Source of the DNA: Hyphomicrobiales bacterium
GTDB taxonomy: Bacteria; Pseudomonadota; Alphaproteobacteria; Rhizobiales; Beijerinckiaceae
Assembly: GCA_930633525.1 (NCBI GenBank)
Contig: CAKNFP010000004.1
Coordinates: 1 to 64,000, forward strand
Length of the DNA stretch: 64,000 bases
Reading direction: 5' to 3'
The notes below the pieces were generated by a model that saw only the letters and a list, made by a program, of their open reading frames with translations, searched no databases and was not told the origin of the DNA. Positions 61,242-64,000 of this stretch are shown in pieces. The number at the start of each line of letters is the position of its first letter. Position 1 is the stretch's first letter. The position numbers and the translations under genes are program-made.

Positions 61242-62300
61242 ATGAAGAGCTATCGGCTCACGCGTTATGGCGGCCGCCTGGAGTGCCAGGAGATCGCGCC
61301 GCCGGTTCCGCATGGAACCGAGGTTGTACTCGCGGTGCAGGCAGCCGGCGTCTGCCATACCGATATTCATGTCTGTGACGGCGGCTACGATCTCGGTGGC
61401 GGCAAGTTCCTCAAGATGAGTGACCGCGGCGCCAAGTTGCCGCACACGCCCGGCCACGAAACCGTTGGCAAACTCGTCGACGCCGGGGCCGAGGCCACGG
61501 GTCTGGAGATCGGCAAGTCCTATTTAGTGTATCCTTGGATCGGCTGCGGCAGGTGTTCCGCCTGCGCGGTGGGGCGGGAGCACGTCTGTACCGGGGCGAC
61601 GCGCTTCTTGGGCGTGTTCTCCGATGGCGGCTACAGCACCCATATCGTGGTGCCACACCCTCGCTATCTTCTCGACATCGGGAGGATGGACCCGGCCCAG
61701 GCGGCGCCGCTGGCTTGCGCGGGACTGACGGCCTATTCGGCCGTGAAGAAGCTTGGCTCACTGATCGAGACCTCGCCGATCCTGATCATCGGCGGCGGCG
61801 GCCTAGGGCTGATGTGCCTCAGCATTCTAAAAGCTCTGGGCGCGAGGGGGGCTGTGGTAGCCGATATCGACGCCGCAAAGCGCAACGCCGCGATCGTGGC
61901 GGGGGCTCTCGCGGCGGTCGATCCTCGTGATCCCGGCTGTGTCGCGCAGGTGGCGTCCCTGACCGGCGGACCGCCGCTAGCCGTGATCGATCTCGTCGGC
62001 GCGCCCGATTCGGTCCAGCTTGCGGTCAGCGCCGTTGCAAAGGGCGGGACATGCATCGTCATCGGCTTGGTGGGAGGCGAGTTCGCGCTCTCCATCCCGC
62101 TGCTTCCCTTGCGCGCGATCACACTGATGGGTTCGTTCGTCGGCAGCCTCGCCGAGCTCCAGGAACTGCTCGCGCTTGCCCGCTCCGGTCAGTTGCCGCG
62201 GATTCCGACCGATCAGAGAAGCCTCGAGGAAGCTGATCAATTGCTCGAGGATCTGAGACACGGGCGCGTCATCGGTCGAGGCGTCCTGACCACCGCGTGA
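61242..62300 (+). CDS. Zinc-dependent alcohol dehydrogenase (MDR family)
   Basis: A 352-residue enzyme. Catalytic zinc ligands are seen in GVCHTDIH and TPGHETVG. The structural zinc loop is GCGRCSACAVGREHVC with four Cys. The NAD(P)-binding motif is GGGGLGLMCL. It follows the transporter by 204 bases on the same strand and probably oxidises an intermediate of the same route. The exact substrate cannot be read from sequence. Confidence 0.88.
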   Translation: MKSYRLTRYGGRLECQEIAPPVPHGTEVVLAVQAAGVCHTDIHVCDGGYDLGGGKFLKMSDRGAKLPHTPGHETVGKLVDAGAEATGLEIGKSYLVYPWIGCGRCSACAVGREHVCTGATRFLGVFSDGGYSTHIVVPHPRYLLDIGRMDPAQAAPLACAGLTAYSAVKKLGSLIETSPILIIGGGGLGLMCLSILKALGARGAVVADIDAAKRNAAIVAGALAAVDPRDPGCVAQVASLTGGPPLAVIDLVGAPDSVQLAVSAVAKGGTCIVIGLVGGEFALSIPLLPLRAITLMGSFVGSLAELQELLALARSGQLPRIPTDQRSLEEADQLLEDLRHGRVIGRGVLTTA

Positions 62301-62479
62301 GCGGCGGGGCGCTGCACTTGGGCGCCGTTGAGCGCTTTCTGCTGGTTGTGCATCGCCAAGATCGTCGGTAGTTCGTGACCGCCGGCAGCATCCGCGACGC
62401 CGAGCCGGTCAACCAGTAGAGCTCGTTGGGGATGTTGACGGATTGTCGAGAATGAAATTCAAGGACTCCATCATGGAGG

Positions 62480-62707
62480 CGTCTCGTCCGCGGTAGCCTA
62501 CAAATACCACATTCCAACGCGGCCGACCGCAAGCTCGATACCGAGCCGGGGATGACGGTCGGCGTGTCCCAGATGCGACCGCGCTCGCGCGGCAGCATCC
62601 ACATCGCCTCGCCAAGGCCTCAGGACGCGCCGGCGATCCGCCCCAACTTCCTGTCCGATCGCGTCGACCAGGAGGAACTGATCGGAGGTGGCGTTGCCCA
62701 CTGTTAG
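62480..62707 (+). pseudogene. C-terminal fragment of a GMC oxidoreductase
   Basis: The plus strand reads EPGMTVGVSQMRPRSRGSIH, then IASPRPQDAPAIRPNFLSDR and VDQEELIGG, ending at TAG 62705-62707. These are hallmarks of the GMC (choline dehydrogenase-like) C-terminal domain. There is no start and no FAD domain. The rest was probably lost when the IS3 remnant arrived. The 180 bases before it hold nothing recognised. Confidence 0.65.
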
Positions 62708-62753
62708 CCCTCGTTCATAACTGAACTCTATTCTCGATGTGGCCCGTCCTGGA

Positions 62754-63030
62754 CTAGGTTGCAAACTCGTTCGGGGTAGGGCCACCGAGGCTCGTGTGCG
62801 GCCGGTGGGCATTGTAATCCATCTTCCATTCTTCGATCAGCCGGCGTGCGGTCGGCAGGTTGCGGAACATGTGCTCATTGAGGCACTCGTCACGGAAGCG
62901 ACCATTCAGGCTCTCGACGAAGCCCTTTTGCATCGGCTTGCCGGCGCGATGTAGTGCCACTTGACCTGGCGATCTTCCTGCCACTGCAGGATCGCCCGCG
63001 ATGTCAGCTCGGTGCCGTAGCACATTGGGA
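62754..63030 (-). pseudogene. IS3-family orfB C-terminal fragment
   Basis: Minus strand: [14 protein letters not shown], then (after a one-base shift near 62945) [20 protein letters not shown] with the last catalytic Glu, [12 protein letters not shown] and a stop at 62754. Upstream parts of the transposase are missing, so the fragment is inactive. Confidence 0.75.
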
Positions 63031-63191
63031 AGAGGCTCAACCGTTGGCTGGCGGCGCGCGACGGTGTCCTGGTCTAGGGCTGGTCAAGCTTGACCGAAAG
63101 TCACTCTCCCAAACGGTCGTTTATGCGAGAGCCGCAGCCCGATCGTAACCATGGCTGAGTTACCCAGCGTAGAGTGTCGCAGAACTCGATT

Positions 63192-63235
63192 GCAAAACCT
63201 CCTTCTCATGAGACCATCCTTGAGATGAGTTTTGC
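63192..63235. promoter_or_regulatory. Inverted repeat before the resolvase (possible res or operator)
   Basis: GCAAAAC (63192-63198) and GTTTTGC (63229-63235) are inverted, with CTCATGAG between them. The layout and place, just before the resolvase ATG, fit a resolvase binding subsite. Confidence 0.4.
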
Positions 63236-63247
63236 GAGGGAGGCAGC

Positions 63248-63814
63248 ATGCAGATCGGGTACGCGCGCGTTTCGGGATCGTCTCAAGATCATGCCTTGCA
63301 GCTCGACGCATTGAACGCCGCCGGCTGCGAGCGGATATTTATCGAGACGGCGAGTGGCCTAAAGGCGGACCGCCCCGAATTGCAGAAGCTCCTCGATCAT
63401 GTTCGGCCTGGCGACCTGATCAATATCTACTCGTTGTCGCGCCTGGCCCGATCGATCCGCCACCTGCTCGAATTGGCTGAAGACCTGCGAGCGCGGAACG
63501 TCGGCCTTAAGTCTCTCACCGAAGGTTTCGACACGTCCAGTCCGGCAGGAAGGTTTATGTTCAATGTGCTCGGATCGTTGAGTCAGATGGAGGTCGAGCT
63601 TCTCAGAGAGCGGACGCACGCCGGTCTTCGAGCCGCGCGCGCAAGAGGTCGCGTCGGCGGCCGACCGAAGGTGCTCGACGCGGTCAAGCTCAGGGTTGTG
63701 AAAACGCTGATTGCCGAGGGCACCATGACCATGGCCGAGATCGCCGATCACGTTCAAGTCGCGCCCAGCACGATCTACCGGTCGGTGAGGGGAGGTCGAA
63801 GCGCTTTGTTCTGA
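63248..63814 (+). CDS. Serine recombinase (resolvase/invertase)
   Basis: A 188-residue enzyme. The catalytic Ser is at 9 in GYARVSGSSQDHALQ, with the YSLSRLARS block following near 60-68. SPAGRFMFNVLGSLSQMEVE is the conserved middle helix. The C-terminal helix-turn-helix covers MTMAEIADHVQVAPSTIYR. GAGG precedes the ATG. Length is typical of Tn3-type resolvases; no transposase was found nearby in the window. Confidence 0.9.
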   Translation: MQIGYARVSGSSQDHALQLDALNAAGCERIFIETASGLKADRPELQKLLDHVRPGDLINIYSLSRLARSIRHLLELAEDLRARNVGLKSLTEGFDTSSPAGRFMFNVLGSLSQMEVELLRERTHAGLRAARARGRVGGRPKVLDAVKLRVVKTLIAEGTMTMAEIADHVQVAPSTIYRSVRGGRSALF

Positions 63815-64000
63815 CGATCCGAGAGGTGGTCGTCCTGCTTCAGGCGCGGACGAGAGTCAGTCGAATTCGACCCCTCGATGCGTTGCCGCCCATTGCTGTC
63901 ATTCGCCCGGTTAGGAAGGCCGCCTGCGGCGGCGGGGCATCCATCTCCATCTCGAGCCGACGACGTCATTCATCTCAATCTCGCCGCGAGGTCTTCGAGG
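63815..64000. other. Right edge of the window, no gene seen
   Basis: I see no convincing reading frame, repeat or RNA gene in the last 186 bases. Confidence 0.4.

Noticed and set aside
1..64000. CRISPR arrays, rRNA or complete tRNA genes
   Set aside because: No regularly spaced direct repeats, rRNA stretches or foldable tRNA sequences were seen anywhere in the window.

Overview
The window looks like part of a repABC-type plasmid from an alphaproteobacterium, most likely Hyphomicrobiales (Rhizobiales). The reasons are the ordered repA-repB-repC genes with an apparent antisense RNA and parS-like site, a RHE_PE00001-type protein, a WGR protein, relics of TraI/TraM-like quorum control, and generally high-GC, alpha-style codon use. 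The taxonomic placement is inference.

Layout. (1) 1-4.6 kb: an AT-rich, G-over-C skewed candidate oriT, a MobC-like ribbon-helix-helix protein, a VirD2/MobA-type relaxase, and an Xre/ParS-type antitoxin with a RES-domain toxin. (2) 4.7-17.8 kb, minus strand: a complete P-type conjugative T4SS operon, virB1-B2-B3-B4-(VirB5 relative)-B5-(B7-like)-B6-B8-B9-B10-B11-virD4. (3) 17.9-25.5 kb: secreted and membrane accessory genes (three SNase-fold proteins, a second lytic transglycosylase, lipoprotein and orphans), an IS5/IS427-type element, and two paralogous Xre regulators. A 16-bp palindrome close to GCTTAATATATTGAGC recurs at the heads of several of these units and of one Xre gene, which suggests one transfer regulon. 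(4) 25.5-28.3 kb: decayed DNA with a broken LuxI/TraI-type AHL synthase, a WGR protein and a possible TraM. (5) 28.3-33.7 kb: an IS256 element with intact 8-bp target duplications, then repABC with its controls. (6) 33.7-36.9 kb: a tyrosine recombinase with a lox-like inverted repeat (14-bp arms, 7-bp spacer) just upstream of it, and a RHE_PE00001 gene.

(7) 37-46.4 kb: a catabolic cassette, pcaH-pcaG-pobA (protocatechuate 3,4-dioxygenase and 4-hydroxybenzoate hydroxylase) followed by a five-gene Liv-type ABC importer. pobA is split by a second IS256-family element; removing the element plus one 8-bp duplication restores the reading frame. (8) 46.4-53.6 kb: transposon wreckage (IS630, IS66, IS3) around a run of small unrecognised genes. 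These include a strongly conserved paralogous pair and a series ending in a protein with a possible PcfJ-like region. (9) 53.7-62.7 kb: a second catabolic cassette with a LysR regulator, a divergent FAD oxidoreductase, a second Liv-type importer, a zinc alcohol dehydrogenase and a fragment of a GMC oxidoreductase. (10) 62.7-64 kb: an IS3 remnant and a serine resolvase.

Taken together, regions 1-3 move the plasmid, regions 5-6 replicate, partition and probably resolve it, and regions 7 and 9 are cargo for uptake and oxidation of small organic acids or aromatics. Mobile elements have broken the quorum-control and pobA genes.
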